From Dactylonectria macrodidyma (Eukaryota > Ascomycota > Sordariomycetes > Hypocreales > Nectriaceae): DNA of 64,000 nt. Position numbers and translations under genes: made by a program. This document shows, in pieces, positions 30,801-41,163 of the stretch; position 1 is the stretch's first letter; each line of letters starts with the position of its first letter. Below the pieces are notes generated by a model, which saw nothing but the letters and a program-made list of their open reading frames with translations, was not told the origin of the DNA and did no database searches. Location of the stretch: contig JAGMUV010000026.1 of assembly GCA_020744425.1 (NCBI GenBank), positions 496,001 to 560,000 of the forward strand. Direction: 5' to 3'.

Positions 30801-31674
30801 CCCTACACAATCGTGCCATCGTGCCGCCGAAGCACACCCCAGTCAATTGGGAACGAGAGAGAGTGCGGAGGGCAGGTAGATCGATGGATAAGTTGCTCTA
30901 CCAGTACCGTACATCTGACGTTTGCTCAGTCGACGATATCGGCCAGTTTAGATCGGTAGATTGACTCGAAGATATCGCAGATAAGCTTCGAGTACTTGAT
31001 GGCCGACTTAGGCCCAGAACGCGTTGTTGGTAGATATTTGATGTAGGAATAGGATGTTATTTCGTCCGGGGGGACACACCCAATAGGGCCATCGCGCTAA
31101 GCTGTTAACCTTTCCTACAGTGCTTCCATGCGCAGCTTAGATATTAGTTCTAAGCGATGTAATTGGCTAATTAGCGATATCTAGGGTATCCTCTCCTAGC
31201 CTTCCTAAATAAGTAATTATTGGCATCAAGTACTTGACAACTTGACACTCCTTTGACTTGATTGATTGACGATAACCCTTAAACTTGACTTGAGAACTTG
31301 ACTTGACGAGAAGTCGAACTTGATTGAGAATTGTCAAGTTCGAGCTTGATTGTTAGCCACACTGTTTAGCCCTGCCTCCCATGTCGGATGAGTGTGAGCG
31401 CCTTTTTAGCAGCGCCAAGCTCCTCCTTACAGATCATCGCTCACGGCTCCGGATGGACGTCATTGAAGCCAGCGAGTGCTTACGAGCTTGGTATGGTCGC
31501 CCGGAGCAGAAGGCATTTGATGACTCTGCCATCGGTTTGATGGAGGGTGAGGCACGGAGTACAGTTACGGCGGATGGGCCGGGTGAGGGAGAGGAAGGCG
31601 GCGAAGATGATGGAAGTGAGAAGTCGAACATACTGGAGACGCAAGTTGCTATAGAACATGAGCTCCGTAGTTAG
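27864..31674 (+). pseudogene. hAT transposase interrupted by a hAT derivative; otherwise intact
   Basis: Exon 1 is 27864-29201; an 83-bp intron (29202-29284, GTAAGC...TTGCAG) leads to 29285-30158; coding resumes at 31373-31674 after the nested element. Without the insert and one 8-bp duplication the frame is continuous for 837 codons. A BED-like finger is at YCYLCEQQQ...HLESKH (residues about 115-155). ISISFDLWTSPNYQ and YFMADNASSNDACID carry the catalytic aspartates, RCFGHIVNLCAQAF the conserved Cys/His motif, and PPMSDECERLFSSAKLLL the C-terminal glutamate and dimerisation domain. As it stands the product stops inside the insert at about 30214 and lacks the dimerisation domain, so it should be inactive. 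Confidence 0.88.
30159..31364. mobile_element. Nested hAT derivative, 1206 bp, with 8-bp target duplication
   Basis: The terminal repeats are CAGTGTGGCTAACAATCAA (19 bp, perfect). The target duplication TTTAGCCC is present at 30151-30158 and 31365-31372. Many CTTGA/TCAAG words lie near both ends. A minus-strand relic at about 30400-30490 reads STPAMSAEPERVFSDG, the start of a hAT dimerisation domain, so it derives from a different hAT. It has no full transposase. Confidence 0.93.
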
Positions 31675-31867
31675 ATGGTGTCATAACCCAAGGACAAGAA
31701 CAGTTCTACTCCAAGTCTGCTTATTCAGCGGCTCATTGATTGTCCCAAAAGGGTAAAAATACGAACTGGATCGGTTCTGGATATCCTGGAGGCTGCCCGT
31801 CCCCACGTCTGGACTGGATTGGATCGGGGCTCGGATCCAGCTCCAATCCAATCCAATAACATCACTG

Positions 31868-32178
31868 GACTGCCACTGGGCTTGATTTGCAGGATATTCT
31901 GGGCATTCCACCCTGTACCTCTCTGAACGCGATGTACATAGCGCAACAGATAGTTTTCTGCACGCCACATGCGCCTCGGGAGGCCTGGAGAGCTCTGCTC
32001 TCCCTCCGGCGTAAAATACAACCCCCCTCTCTCCCCTTTCTTAAGCCTCACCTTCCCCTCAAAAATTCTTTTCTTAGCAGGGGCTGTTAGTGCCGCAGTA
32101 TGCGACGATGCCCCGCCGCACACACAGCTCACGTAAAGCCGGCCAAAGGAAAGATGCTAAAGTCAAAAGAAAGCTATA
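31868..32178. other. 3' flank of the disordered-protein gene
   Basis: No gene is supported. The stretch should contain the 3' untranslated region of the gene ending at 32179. Confidence 0.35.
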
Positions 32179-35100
32179 TTAGCCCCAGAAGGGAACACCT
32201 CGATAAGCTGGGGAGTTGTAGCTGTGGAGGATGCGGAATGGGGGATTCTGGCCATATGCAGAGCTACCGCTCCCGTGACGCGAATGACCTTGTGAATTGT
32301 TTGGAGCATAACGATCGAGTTGCCGATGCGGCTGATTCGAAATCCACAACTCTTGGAGCTGCGTTTGAGATGGATGATTTGGTGGCCAGGTAGGGGAGGC
32401 GTTTTGTCCATCAGACCTCGAGCGATGGCGTCGTCGTTGCCCGTTGTATGGGTCTGGATAAGGGACAGCAGTTCCGGGTTGGACGATGCTATGGTTACCC
32501 GCTGTTCCCTGGTCAGGGGCAGAGCCTCTCCGGGGTTTGCTCATCTGTTTGAGAGGTTGAGAGCCAGATCTAGCATGCCATAGCGTCTGTCCTCGGCCCT
32601 GCGGGCCCCTTGACTGCTCAGAGCAAAGTCGAGAGTCCAGAATCGGTGGTAGCGGGCTATGAGACGGCCGGCTTGAGTCTTGCGTAGATCGATGGCTGTG
32701 GATGCTCTCTTGACTGCTATGCCGTGAAACTGAGGATCGCGGTACCAGGGGGGTCTCAGAAGGAGCCGCCGATCGAGATCGACCCGGCGATGGCACTCGA
32801 AGATTCTTGATACTCGGGATATGCATACTAACTGGTGGCAGTGTCTTGCTTTTCTCGACATGAGCCAGCTCTGCAATAGACTGACTAAGAGGCCAGGCTT
32901 CTGTGGTAGCGACGTTCGGTGAAGATTTCTGTGTCTTGAGAGGAAGAGATCTAATTTGCTTCTTGCTTCTTCTTTCCATGGGATGCATCTTGGTAAGCGT
33001 TTTCCTGCGCATGGGAAACGAAGAGCTCCGGTCTGCTGTTATCGCCGTAAAGGCTTGGCCAAATGTGCTGTTTCCCATGCTTCGCTGAACATTATGTAGA
33101 CCGGAGGCCCTAGCTTCATGATCCAGGATGGTTTTGGGGTGCGTATCTTCGAGTTCAACGTTCTTGCGGGTTGCACTTTTGCTCCTTGAGACAGACTTAT
33201 TCGAAGGGAGCAAGTTGGTGGTAGCTTGGGCGAAGGAATGTGATATTGAATAAAGAGACCGTTTTCGTGTTGTGCCTAACTTGGACGTGCCATGCGCGGG
33301 TTGTGGTTGGGTGTCGTTGGCGTGACTAGTTTCTCCGTTTTGAAGCATATCAGTGCTTCCCACACTCAAAATGGTCCTCAGGGTTTCTTTACTTAACTTA
33401 GCTCGAGGAGAATGTCTATGGGGCGCAGTTGAGGCTCTTCTCTTGTGTTTCCGCGCCCTTCGTTGCGCGTGGGATGGAACAGATGGGATGCACTGATCAA
33501 TTGGGGGATCTTCATGGACTCTGGGTGGGCCATTCGCCCTTTCTCCCCCGAGAAGTCGTTGCAACTTTCCTGTATGATTCGCATTGCCGTTAATTTCTGA
33601 TGTAGGCAGATCTGGTTTGGCAGGATTGGCTATGGCTAGCTCTGAGTTAGACATAGTTCCAGTTCGGGATGAACTAGAGTCGCTTAGTTTGCTTGTCGTC
33701 AACGTCGAGATGCGGTTAATCGTGTCTCGAGCTAGCGAGGACAATGATGATCTACGACCTGGAATGGCCGAAACGTCGTCTTTTGGCGGAGGTGGCGGCG
33801 GAGCTGATAGTTCGCTCTTGGATCGATCATGTTTCCTCGTGTACCTGGCGCGTCCGGCACTCGTCGGTCCGCAGTGTCCTGAGATTCGTCGTTCAGGCAC
33901 TTCTGACGTCGGTTTCTCTGATGATACCAGGGTTTTGTCTGTGGCCAAGGGTTTCAAGCTGCGGAGCGACCGAAGGGAAACGTTGGGACTATATCCACTG
34001 TCGGCTTTGGACAATACTTTTCGCGACATCTCAGACGATGGGCTCGAGACAAATCCACTGTCAGACCTCGCTAGAGTTTTGACCGTCTTGTGCTTGAGCT
34101 CGAGGCGGATTCTTTCCGAATTCGCCTTTGCATTTGGATCATCCCTGATATCCAAACCTTCACCGGCTGAGTACTCTGGAATAGTACCATCCTCTTCCAA
34201 CAATTGATCGTCGCTTGCGCTACGTTTCGACGTAATCTGAAGGAGAGTAGTCGGTGAAGCCGATTCAATTGGTGAAGTATTCAACTTGAGTTTCCTTGTG
34301 TCGTCAACTTGCTCGTGTGAAAGTCGGGTCTCGACCGCTTTCGTTGGCGATTTTATATCACAACTCGTCTCAGTTCCTCCAGCTGGGTTCACAACCTTGA
34401 GAACTGATTTGCTTGATGCCGTGTGTAATCCCTCCTCATTTTGCACCTCGTCGGGATCGGCGGTGGCTATCGCAGAAGACGACTTAGACAGTTTGAAATA
34501 ACCCTGACTGGCTATACTTGTGGTCAGGGCTGGGCCGCAGCTTGTATCATCCTCGTTACCAGGCGAAGGAGTCAATTCTGGTGCTCCATTTGTGATTCGC
34601 AATGATCCAAACTTCATTCCGCCTAGTTGCTTGTATTCGGCTTCGCAGGGCTCTAGAGCGACTTGTGCAGGTGGCATTGACATTCGTCTTGCTGCAATTG
34701 ATTCAATTGAATGGTGTCGGGATTGGCTAGGTGTTGGTGGAAGACTATTACGGAAGCTCAACCTTGAGGATAGTCTTTGAGTGGTCTGCTGGGATCGAGT
34801 TGCAACTCCGGGGGTTTGGATGATGGAACGTCGACGCACCGGTATATACAACGACGCTTCCGAGTTTGTCCTGGCGACCGGGGTACTCGCGGAGTGGTGA
34901 GGATGGGAACTCTTCCACGTGCTTTTCGTTACTTGTCGTATTTCGGTGTAGCTCTGGGACCGAGCCTTGCTAAGCTCTTGTACAGTCTCTTGATTTACAA
35001 GAAACCGGTGTACCTCATTGGAGCTCATGTCATAGTTGACAGACTCCCGCTTTCCACTAGTCTGAATGCTAAAGCAGAACGTTAATTCATTGTTCCATCA

Positions 35101-35545
35101 TTCCTTCGCCATGAACGCACCTCTCAGCGTGTGTAAGCGGCCTAGGAAAGCTTTCCTGGCCATGACCGGCTATTACGGACTGATCACTAGCTCTGGAGCC
35201 AGGAGCAATGATGCTGGGCCTCCGGACGCGTTGGTCGGATTGGGATGGCTTCGGATCAATTACGCCGCTCAATCGTTTTATATCTCGTCTGGAACCACCA
35301 CGGGCGCCTGGTAACCCGACCTCGACCTGCTCACTCGGTGCTGCAACGCTGATGCCAACTGGCGTCGAATCAGTCGAGGGCTGCTCTGCCGGAGCAGCCA
35401 GCAACGAACCAACGAGGTAAGACGTGGAGAACCGGCCATGTTTGGGAACCGAGTGATCACCGGCTGTCGATTGATAATTGCCCACTTGGGGCTTGGGCAG
35501 CTTATGAGGCCTGCCAGGCGCCTCAGAAGTGTTTTTGTTCCCCAT
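32179..35545 (-). CDS. Long Ser-rich disordered fungal protein, possibly myristoylated
   Basis: Exon 1 is 35545-35121 and exon 2 is 35068-32179. The 52-bp intron (35069-35120, GTGCGT...CTTTAG) keeps the frame, giving 1104 residues. I chose the ATG at 35545 because it yields MGNKNTSEAPG, a match to the N-myristoylation pattern (Gly2, Thr6). The protein is mostly low-complexity, rich in Ser, Arg, Pro and Thr, with many basic-Ser clusters (RRRSIIQTP, RRASTAPHRHSP) that look like kinase sites. No enzyme domain is visible. The C-terminus (PPFRILHSYNSPAYRGVPFW) looks conserved. It could be a membrane-tethered scaffold, but this is inference. It is intact, and coding composition is like other host genes. 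Confidence 0.8.
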
Positions 35546-35559
35546 GAGGCCGGTGAGCC

Positions 35560-35900
35560 TCAACTGGAGAAGAACTGCAGAAGCGAGGTGCGCGAGAGCT
35601 GGAGCTGGAGCTTGGAGGGGAAAGGATGGAGCTCCCTCGGACAGCTAGGGGTGGTAGTAGGGTTGTGTTGAAACCGCTATACTGTTTCCTCCCGTCCCCG
35701 TCCGGTCTCTCAGGAGCTTCAGAAGACAAGAGAGGACTCTTAGAAGATTGACAGTAGAGAAGAACAGAAAAGGAAGAGGAAAGGAGGAGGAGAAAGAGGC
35801 TGGGTGTTGAATCGCGGTGGAGAAGACCGGATTTATGAGGAGGTGAGGTGAGGGGAGAGCAAGGGTAATTAACATGACAGCCACAACCGAGCATGGCGAT
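35560..35900 (-). promoter_or_regulatory. Pyrimidine-rich promoter region
   Basis: Read on the minus strand, CT-rich tracts occupy about 35570-35645 and 35745-35815, upstream of the start at 35545. CT-rich tracts near the transcription start are common in filamentous fungi. No TATA box was recognised. Confidence 0.4.
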
Positions 35901-36179
35901 CTTGGCTCCTCCCGCGAGGCTTGCATGTCTGGAACCGGCTTGATTCGGTGAAGGTGGAGAGGTGGAGAGGTGGAGCAGTAGGATTCTTTAACGCCGACGA
36001 GCTGGGAACTTGGATGATGTGACGGAGATGTGAAACGAGAGGTGATGGCGTCAAGTTGACGATCCAAGACGCTAGCGTCAAACATTCATCTTGAAGATCG
36101 GCGCCGGCGCTAATAGGAGGATGAAAGTGCCTTAATGGCTGACGGCTGAGAACTGTTGGTCGCCACCGGAAGGCCCAAT

Positions 36180-36343
36180 GCGAAGACCCAGGGGCTATTT
36201 GTGGCTGGTTCTCTCTTGTTGAGAATACAATCGCTAAGTATGGGACCGTGGAGTCGGATATCCAAGCTTCGACGAGACCGGCTTTATAGTGGGGGCTGTC
36301 TCAACGGGCATGGTAGTCACGAGCGCAGAAAGACGTCCTGGGG
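36180..36343 (+). pseudogene. Fot1/pogo-type transposase relic, left part
   Basis: From 36180 the codons read EDPGAICGWFSLVENTIA and KYGTVESDI. A one-base loss follows, and then FDETGFIVGAVSTGMVV (first catalytic Asp) leads up to the TA where the complete pogo element has inserted. This is the DDE core of an older Fot1-like transposase. The right part continues beyond the inserted element at 39140. Confidence 0.75.
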
Positions 36344-36345
36344 TA

Positions 36346-39137
36346 CTAGGGGGGTCTCGTCATTTCTTTTCAGCTCAACCCCCCGTTCGTCCCTCACGGG
36401 GGGTACGTTGACTAGCCAAAAGTTCGGCGACTAGCCAAATTTAGGTACCTCAATACACACCAAAATCTTGGTGTAGACGATGTACCTTCATTATAGCGAT
36501 TACATGGGGTCAGTTGCATCGGTATGTTCTAAACGAGAAGTCAGGCTGGTGTAAGTGACTGACCAAAGTGACATTTTCTTCATTTCTAGCATCATTTCTA
36601 GTCATCTTCTTCGTCTTTTGGGATCAGGAACTCGCCCTGGCTATTCTCAATCACATCTTCCGTGATAACCTCAATTCCATCAGCTTCCAAAGTCAACTGT
36701 TTCCTTCCAACAGCCCGTTCTTGTGCGTTGAGAATAGCAAAGTTGACCGCCTCTTGGACCACTTCTGGGTCGTAGTTTCTCGGCCAAGATCCTGTTCCTT
36801 GCCATCTATCGTCACCTATTCCTAGCTGCTGAAGCTGGCGATGAAGAGCATATTTCTGAGCAAGCCACTCGCTCGAAGCAAGGTGACAACGCCGGTCAGT
36901 TTTGGACCACCAGTTGCTGCGTTTTAGCCGCAACTGGTATAGCGGCTTCCAGGCTCTTCTAGGGTTACTATATATGACTTCTAGCCTCACAGCTGTGATG
37001 CTAGGCCTTACATGTGACCTGATATCACGTATCCAACGGCGTAAGAAGAGACCTTCATCTTGGCTATCTCTTCGTAAAATTCGCTTCTTCTCATCAGCCT
37101 GTGCAGCTTGTCGATTGTGTTCATCATTCAAGACTCGAAGCCTCGCATCACCGACAGTAATTGGGCCGTATTTTGCTATAACTGACGTCTGTGTTTGGAG
37201 GGCTGACCGTCTTGTAGCCTTCTCTTTAAGACGGTGTAGCTCCTGAGTTGCGGTAATACCATTCAGGGCTAGTGTGTTGCTAGCAGTGACTGCATGTTCA
37301 AATACACGCATGACTGACGGGGTCAACGGCACCCCTGATGTAATTGATGTGTGCATACGGAGCATTACGTAGTCCTGATATTTCTCAATCGCCTTCATTC
37401 GTAGCGGTGGTGTGGCTGCATTTCCCCAGTTATACGCTTCTAACGGCACCCTCTGAGTCACAGGGGTTGTGAAGCTATCACGGCTCTGTTGTGGTGGTGT
37501 TGTGATTACTGATGAAGAGCCAACTTCGACGTGACCTGGGAGACTCTCAACAGAGATATCTGCGGTCAATGATGACAGCGGATCCTTGAGGTTATCTAGG
37601 ACCTTTGCTGGGTTATGAGGAAACAGGCCGCATTTCTCCCAAGCAGAGATAATTGTGCTCTTCCGGAAGGTCCGTTCTCGTATCTCTTGGAGGTGGTATA
37701 GGAAGTCAGTCTTATTGAAGTCATTGGCGCCGTTAGCAATTTCCCTATAGAGGATATGCTGATGCCACTGCTTGTATCCGTTGAAAACACCAACATCAAG
37801 AGGCTGAAGATGATGTGTGAGATGTGGAGGCATAGGGAACAGCTCGATGTTATGCTGACTGCAAAAATAGAAGATTTCATGCGTAAAGTGGTTCTCACAC
37901 CCATCCATAAGAAGCAGCCGCTTCTCTTCCAGGTCAGAAGGCCGTGTAAGTCGCTCAAAGTGCTTAGCCCACTCGAGAGCTAGGATGTCATTGACATACC
38001 CCTTGCTGCTAGTTGTGATCGCAGTATCGTCACTGAGGCGATTTTGGACCCATTTGACAGGAATGTTGACACAGGGCATGATAATAAAGGGAGGAATAGA
38101 GGCACCGGCAGCCGAAATCGCCTCAACCGCGGTCACAGAGATAGTAGTGTGTGCATCAGTTAGAATGGGCTGTTCAACCTCTCGAAAAGTCCACACGAAG
38201 GTGCCTTTCTGGAGATATCCGATCATAAAGCCCGTCTCATCGAAGTTCCAGATATTCTCAACCTTGATGTTATTTTCACGCACAAAGTCTTCAAAGGCAT
38301 AGAAGAAAGCCTCGATGTGGGCGCGGTCTTGCATCGCCTTCCGCCTTACATCTCGGGTCATAGACTGCTTCACGTAAAACGTGCTTTTCCAGCGCTTCAT
38401 AAAGCGCTTAGCCCAGCTATGTGAAGCTTTTCGTGAGTGCCCGGAGGCTCTTAGTATAGCATTTGCGTTGTGTTGAAGAGACCGAAGTTGAATGTGGTGG
38501 CCCTGTGTGACCCGGCGATGTGCCCAACACAGTACCGCCTGCTCCTGCGTGTCGGTCAAGAGAGTGTTGTTACCGCCATTTTGTGTGGTAGGCTTCGCTC
38601 CTTTAGTACGGCTTAAGAGTCTATCATACGGGACCCTCAGGTCTCGCGATGCCGCAGCAACGGAGCGATAATAACCCTCGTGGAAGAGCTCTGCTGCGGC
38701 GACAGTGCGCTGCTCGAGGTTGCCGTCATTATGCCGCGAGAAATCGGGCTTCCCAGTGCTGGGATTGATCCATTTTTGCACCGCAGACTTTTGAGGCTCT
38801 GGGCTACAAGATGATGTATTCTGATCATGAATTGACGAAGAACTCATAATGTTGTGGTGGTTTGAAGTTGTAGCGTTTTGGTGGATGCTACCAATTTGAG
38901 GATGTGGTGATGCGGGGTTGGTGTTGCAGATGTGTCACAGCGCGGGGTTGTGCATACGCCTTGTATGTAAAAGAGTTATTCGATTAAACATTGGTACTTA
39001 ATTTTACTAGGGCGCACACCTATTTTCTAGGTATCTTTCTTAGCTCGGTGAGTCGCCGAACTTTTGGCTAGTCAACGTCCCCCCCGTGAGGGACGAACGG
39101 GGGGTTGAGCTGAAAAGAAATGACGAGACCCCCCTAG
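36346..39137. mobile_element. Complete pogo-family element, 2792 bp, 87-bp terminal inverted repeats
   Basis: The terminal repeats span 36346-36432 and 39051-39137, start CTAGGGGGGTCTCG and differ by one base by eye. TA flanks both sides (36344-36345, 39138-39139), the Tc1/mariner/pogo target duplication. It holds one intact transposase gene. Its insertion lies in an older Fot1-like relic whose reading resumes to the right. The near-identical ends and unbroken gene suggest recent movement. Confidence 0.93.
36598..38847 (-). CDS. Pogo-family DDE transposase
   Basis: A complete 749-codon frame. The N-terminal half has a CENP-B/pogo-type DNA-binding region: a first helix-turn-helix (about residues 45-85, RTVAAAELFHEGYYRSVAA) and a second HTH_Tnp_Tc5-like part (about 95-160, EQAVLCWAHRRVTQGHH, SWAKRFMKRWKS). 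The DDE domain follows: IWNFDETGFMIG (Asp 1), LLLMDGCENHFT (Asp 2) and THHLQPLDVGVFNGYKQ (Asp 3). After it come SAWEKCGLFPHNP and a long C-terminal region with a basic coil and an acidic end. All three catalytic acids are present and no break is seen, so cut-and-paste activity at TA sites is plausible. It uses ordinary codons. The start could also be an internal Met, but MSSSSIHDQ at 38847 is the first in frame. Confidence 0.92.
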   Translation of the reverse strand: MSSSSIHDQNTSSCSPEPQKSAVQKWINPSTGKPDFSRHNDGNLEQRTVAAAELFHEGYYRSVAAASRDLRVPYDRLLSRTKGAKPTTQNGGNNTLLTDTQEQAVLCWAHRRVTQGHHIQLRSLQHNANAILRASGHSRKASHSWAKRFMKRWKSTFYVKQSMTRDVRRKAMQDRAHIEAFFYAFEDFVRENNIKVENIWNFDETGFMIGYLQKGTFVWTFREVEQPILTDAHTTISVTAVEAISAAGASIPPFIIMPCVNIPVKWVQNRLSDDTAITTSSKGYVNDILALEWAKHFERLTRPSDLEEKRLLLMDGCENHFTHEIFYFCSQHNIELFPMPPHLTHHLQPLDVGVFNGYKQWHQHILYREIANGANDFNKTDFLYHLQEIRERTFRKSTIISAWEKCGLFPHNPAKVLDNLKDPLSSLTADISVESLPGHVEVGSSSVITTPPQQSRDSFTTPVTQRVPLEAYNWGNAATPPLRMKAIEKYQDYVMLRMHTSITSGVPLTPSVMRVFEHAVTASNTLALNGITATQELHRLKEKATRRSALQTQTSVIAKYGPITVGDARLRVLNDEHNRQAAQADEKKRILRRDSQDEGLFLRRWIRDIRSHVRPSITAVRLEVIYSNPRRAWKPLYQLRLKRSNWWSKTDRRCHLASSEWLAQKYALHRQLQQLGIGDDRWQGTGSWPRNYDPEVVQEAVNFAILNAQERAVGRKQLTLEADGIEVITEDVIENSQGEFLIPKDEEDD

Positions 39138-39139
39138 TA

Positions 39140-39260
39140 GGATCAGCTGTCGGCTCGGTACGAAAACAGTAAACTATCGAAGGATTGGGTGATCGCCACG
39201 ACCGACAACGGTTGGACGACGAACGAGAGGGGTCGGGAAATGATTCAGCAATTCCGTAAG
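39140..39260 (+). pseudogene. Fot1/pogo-type transposase relic, right part
   Basis: Immediately after the inserted pogo element the frame reads DQLSARYENSKLSKDWVI and TTDNGWTTNERG, which follows the left relic at 36180-36343 after a gap of about 35 residues. The homology fades past about 39260 by eye. The gap means a deletion accompanied or predated the insertion. Confidence 0.7.
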
Positions 39261-39865
39261 GTGATCCAGAACCGTAGATCGCCTCCTCCCCGTCGATGGT
39301 CATGACCACTCGACAGATTTTGGGCTCTTCTGCAAAGAGAAGAAAATCACCACGCTTTGTATGCTGCCTGCCATGTAACCACATACTCGCTCAAGCCAAA
39401 AGAAATATTTCCCTCAACAAAGTTGCGCCTTCTGGAGGCGAGCAGACTTGCCGCCTTCTTTCAAACATCGGCGAATCCCGCAATTAGGAGAATCAATTGG
39501 GAAGGAGTCAGGACGGTTGGTGGCTTGCGATCGACATGAACCTGTCCCCCGCTGCTACAATCTGGACGGACAGGGGTTTGTCTCATCTCCAGACAACCGG
39601 TGAATGCCGGACCAATTAGGTGCTGCTGCCCACACACAGGTCTTTTTTGCTCCGGATAGGGCGACTATGCCATACCAACAAGGTACTACCCAGCAGCGAG
39701 AGCATTTGTATCGCTGTTGTAGGGAGCAAATACGGGTTCACGTGGACTATTAGTCATGCGAATAGCGGGCCTCGTACTGGGATTCTGTCGCACTGAGCGT
39801 GCTAAAAAATAAAGTCAAAGGTCAGGTAAACAGGTACATAACGGGCCACCACTTTGAGGCCTCGC
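39261..39865. other. No clear gene
   Basis: Some weak frames occur on both strands (e.g. a minus-strand FAEEPKICRVVMTIDGEE peptide around 39290-39340), but none is supported by a recognised family. Confidence 0.3.
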
Positions 39866-40701
39866 CAGTGATGTTATTGGATTGGAGGGATTGGACTGGA
39901 GTGGACGGAAAATGGCTGGACTGGATTTGGAAGATTTGGACTGGATTGGATTGATTGTCCTGGAGCTCCTGGAGCTCCAGTGGTCTAACCTGATAAGGCA
40001 AGAGCTAAGCCTAATTTGGTGGTTGTGACAGGGGCTCCCGTCGCAGACTCCGACACAACTACGCCATCGTTAACATCCAACTCGCGTGGATTTGTCCGCT
40101 AGCAAAACCATGGAAGCAATCGCGTCGCTCGTAACTTCAGCAGTCCTTCTGCTGTGGCAGACGTGTCTGAACAGCCTACTCACCAGCTACACCGTGGCTA
40201 CTATCTCTAGCTATTTCGGCCCTGGCAGCGGTCGCCGTCCTGATCCTGAAAGAGTTATTCTTGATCCAACGTATCGTAGCCCTTGCCCAAAAGACCCCGA
40301 CAGAATCCTGATCGAACCCGACGAGTTCGAGCGGAATGGAAAGCAATACGTTCGCTACTCTGTCCGGCAATAGGGTATGGTAGACATACGTTTCAAGCAG
40401 GACCCGCCTAAGTGGTTCTCGTACTGCTATCTGTGGCAACTGCAACAATCGTGCACATTGGAGAAGCAAGTTGCTAAAGAACATAATGAGCAGTTATTTA
40501 AGTGCCGCCATAACTACACACAAGGGCACAACTCCAGTTCCACCCGAAATCTGCTTATTCAGCGGCTCATTTATTGTCCCAAAAGGGTAACAATATGAAC
40601 TGGATCCGTTCTGGATATACTGGAGGCTGCATGTCCCCAAGTCTGGACTGGATTGGATCGAGGCTCAGATCCAGCTCCAATCCAATCCAATAACATCACT
40701 G
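39866..40701. mobile_element. Short deletion derivative of the 27.6-31.9 kb hAT
   Basis: This 836-bp element shares both termini (CAGTGATGTTATTGG...) and about 180 bp of each end with the 4290-bp hAT. A 5' coding piece at 40111-40373 is homologous to the start of the transposase (shared ATISSYFG, SGRRPDP, ILIEPDEFE), then stops at TAG and joins 3' terminal sequence. Flanks (GGCCTCGC and CACCGAAT) do not match. It is a classic internally deleted, non-autonomous copy. Confidence 0.85.
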
Positions 40702-40704
40702 CAC

Positions 40705-41163
40705 CGAATTCGTCGGGGTCCGTGGCAGGCTCTTGCGTGGACCTTCTTGCTTGATACGATCCTCATCAATATATACATTTTACAGCGGAAGATGGAGTGC
40801 AACTGGAAGAAGTTGGATGAGCAGGTCAAGTGGCGAGAGGCTATTTGCAATGGCCTCATCGAGGCGTACGGCTCGAAGGCAAGCGTAAGGAATCAGTTCA
40901 GACCCGGCGACGAATTTTCGCCCTATTCACAGCACAAACATGTCAAAGGCACGAAATATCGGCGTTGCTATGGCTGTCAGGGAAGACGGGTCAGTGAGGC
41001 ACACAGCCGTAGCTCAAAAAGGAAGCCCTTAGGTGACGTTGACGGCAACGCCGACCAAGCCCCCAAACGGCCGGCCAAGCAGACCTACTACGGCTGCGAT
41101 AAATGCGATGTACCGATTTGTACCCAGGGAGATTGCTGGTACCAATACCACCAGCTAATTTAA
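40705..41163 (+). pseudogene. PiggyBac transposase C-terminal fragment
   Basis: The frame is open from the hAT end and reads RIRRGPWQALAWTFLLD, then DEQVKWREAICNGLIEAYG. The C-terminal cysteine-rich domain follows: RRCYGCQGRR, YYGCDKCDVPICTQGDCW and a final YQYH. It is the last third of a piggyBac protein. The left portion is missing, since the sequence beyond the hAT derivative at 39866 is unrelated. Its tail is more complete than that of the copy at 16046-17376. Confidence 0.75.

Larger units (their letters stand above)
27578..31867 (+). mobile_element. Full-length hAT element, 4290 bp, carrying a nested hAT derivative
   Basis: The termini CAGTGATGTTATTGGATTGG (27578) and its reverse complement ending at 31867 are perfect over at least 20 bases. 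Subterminal GGATTGGATT/AATCCAATCC repeats flank both ends. Inside are a two-exon transposase and a second hAT derivative at 30159-31364. The outer flanks (GTCATGAA and GACTGCCA) do not match, so the target duplication has been lost or the flanks were rearranged. A short relative lies at 39866-40701. Confidence 0.85.

Noticed and set aside
32903..34501. Plus-strand frames including a 207-codon one at 33584-34207
   Set aside because: They are antisense shadows of the long disordered-protein gene on the minus strand.
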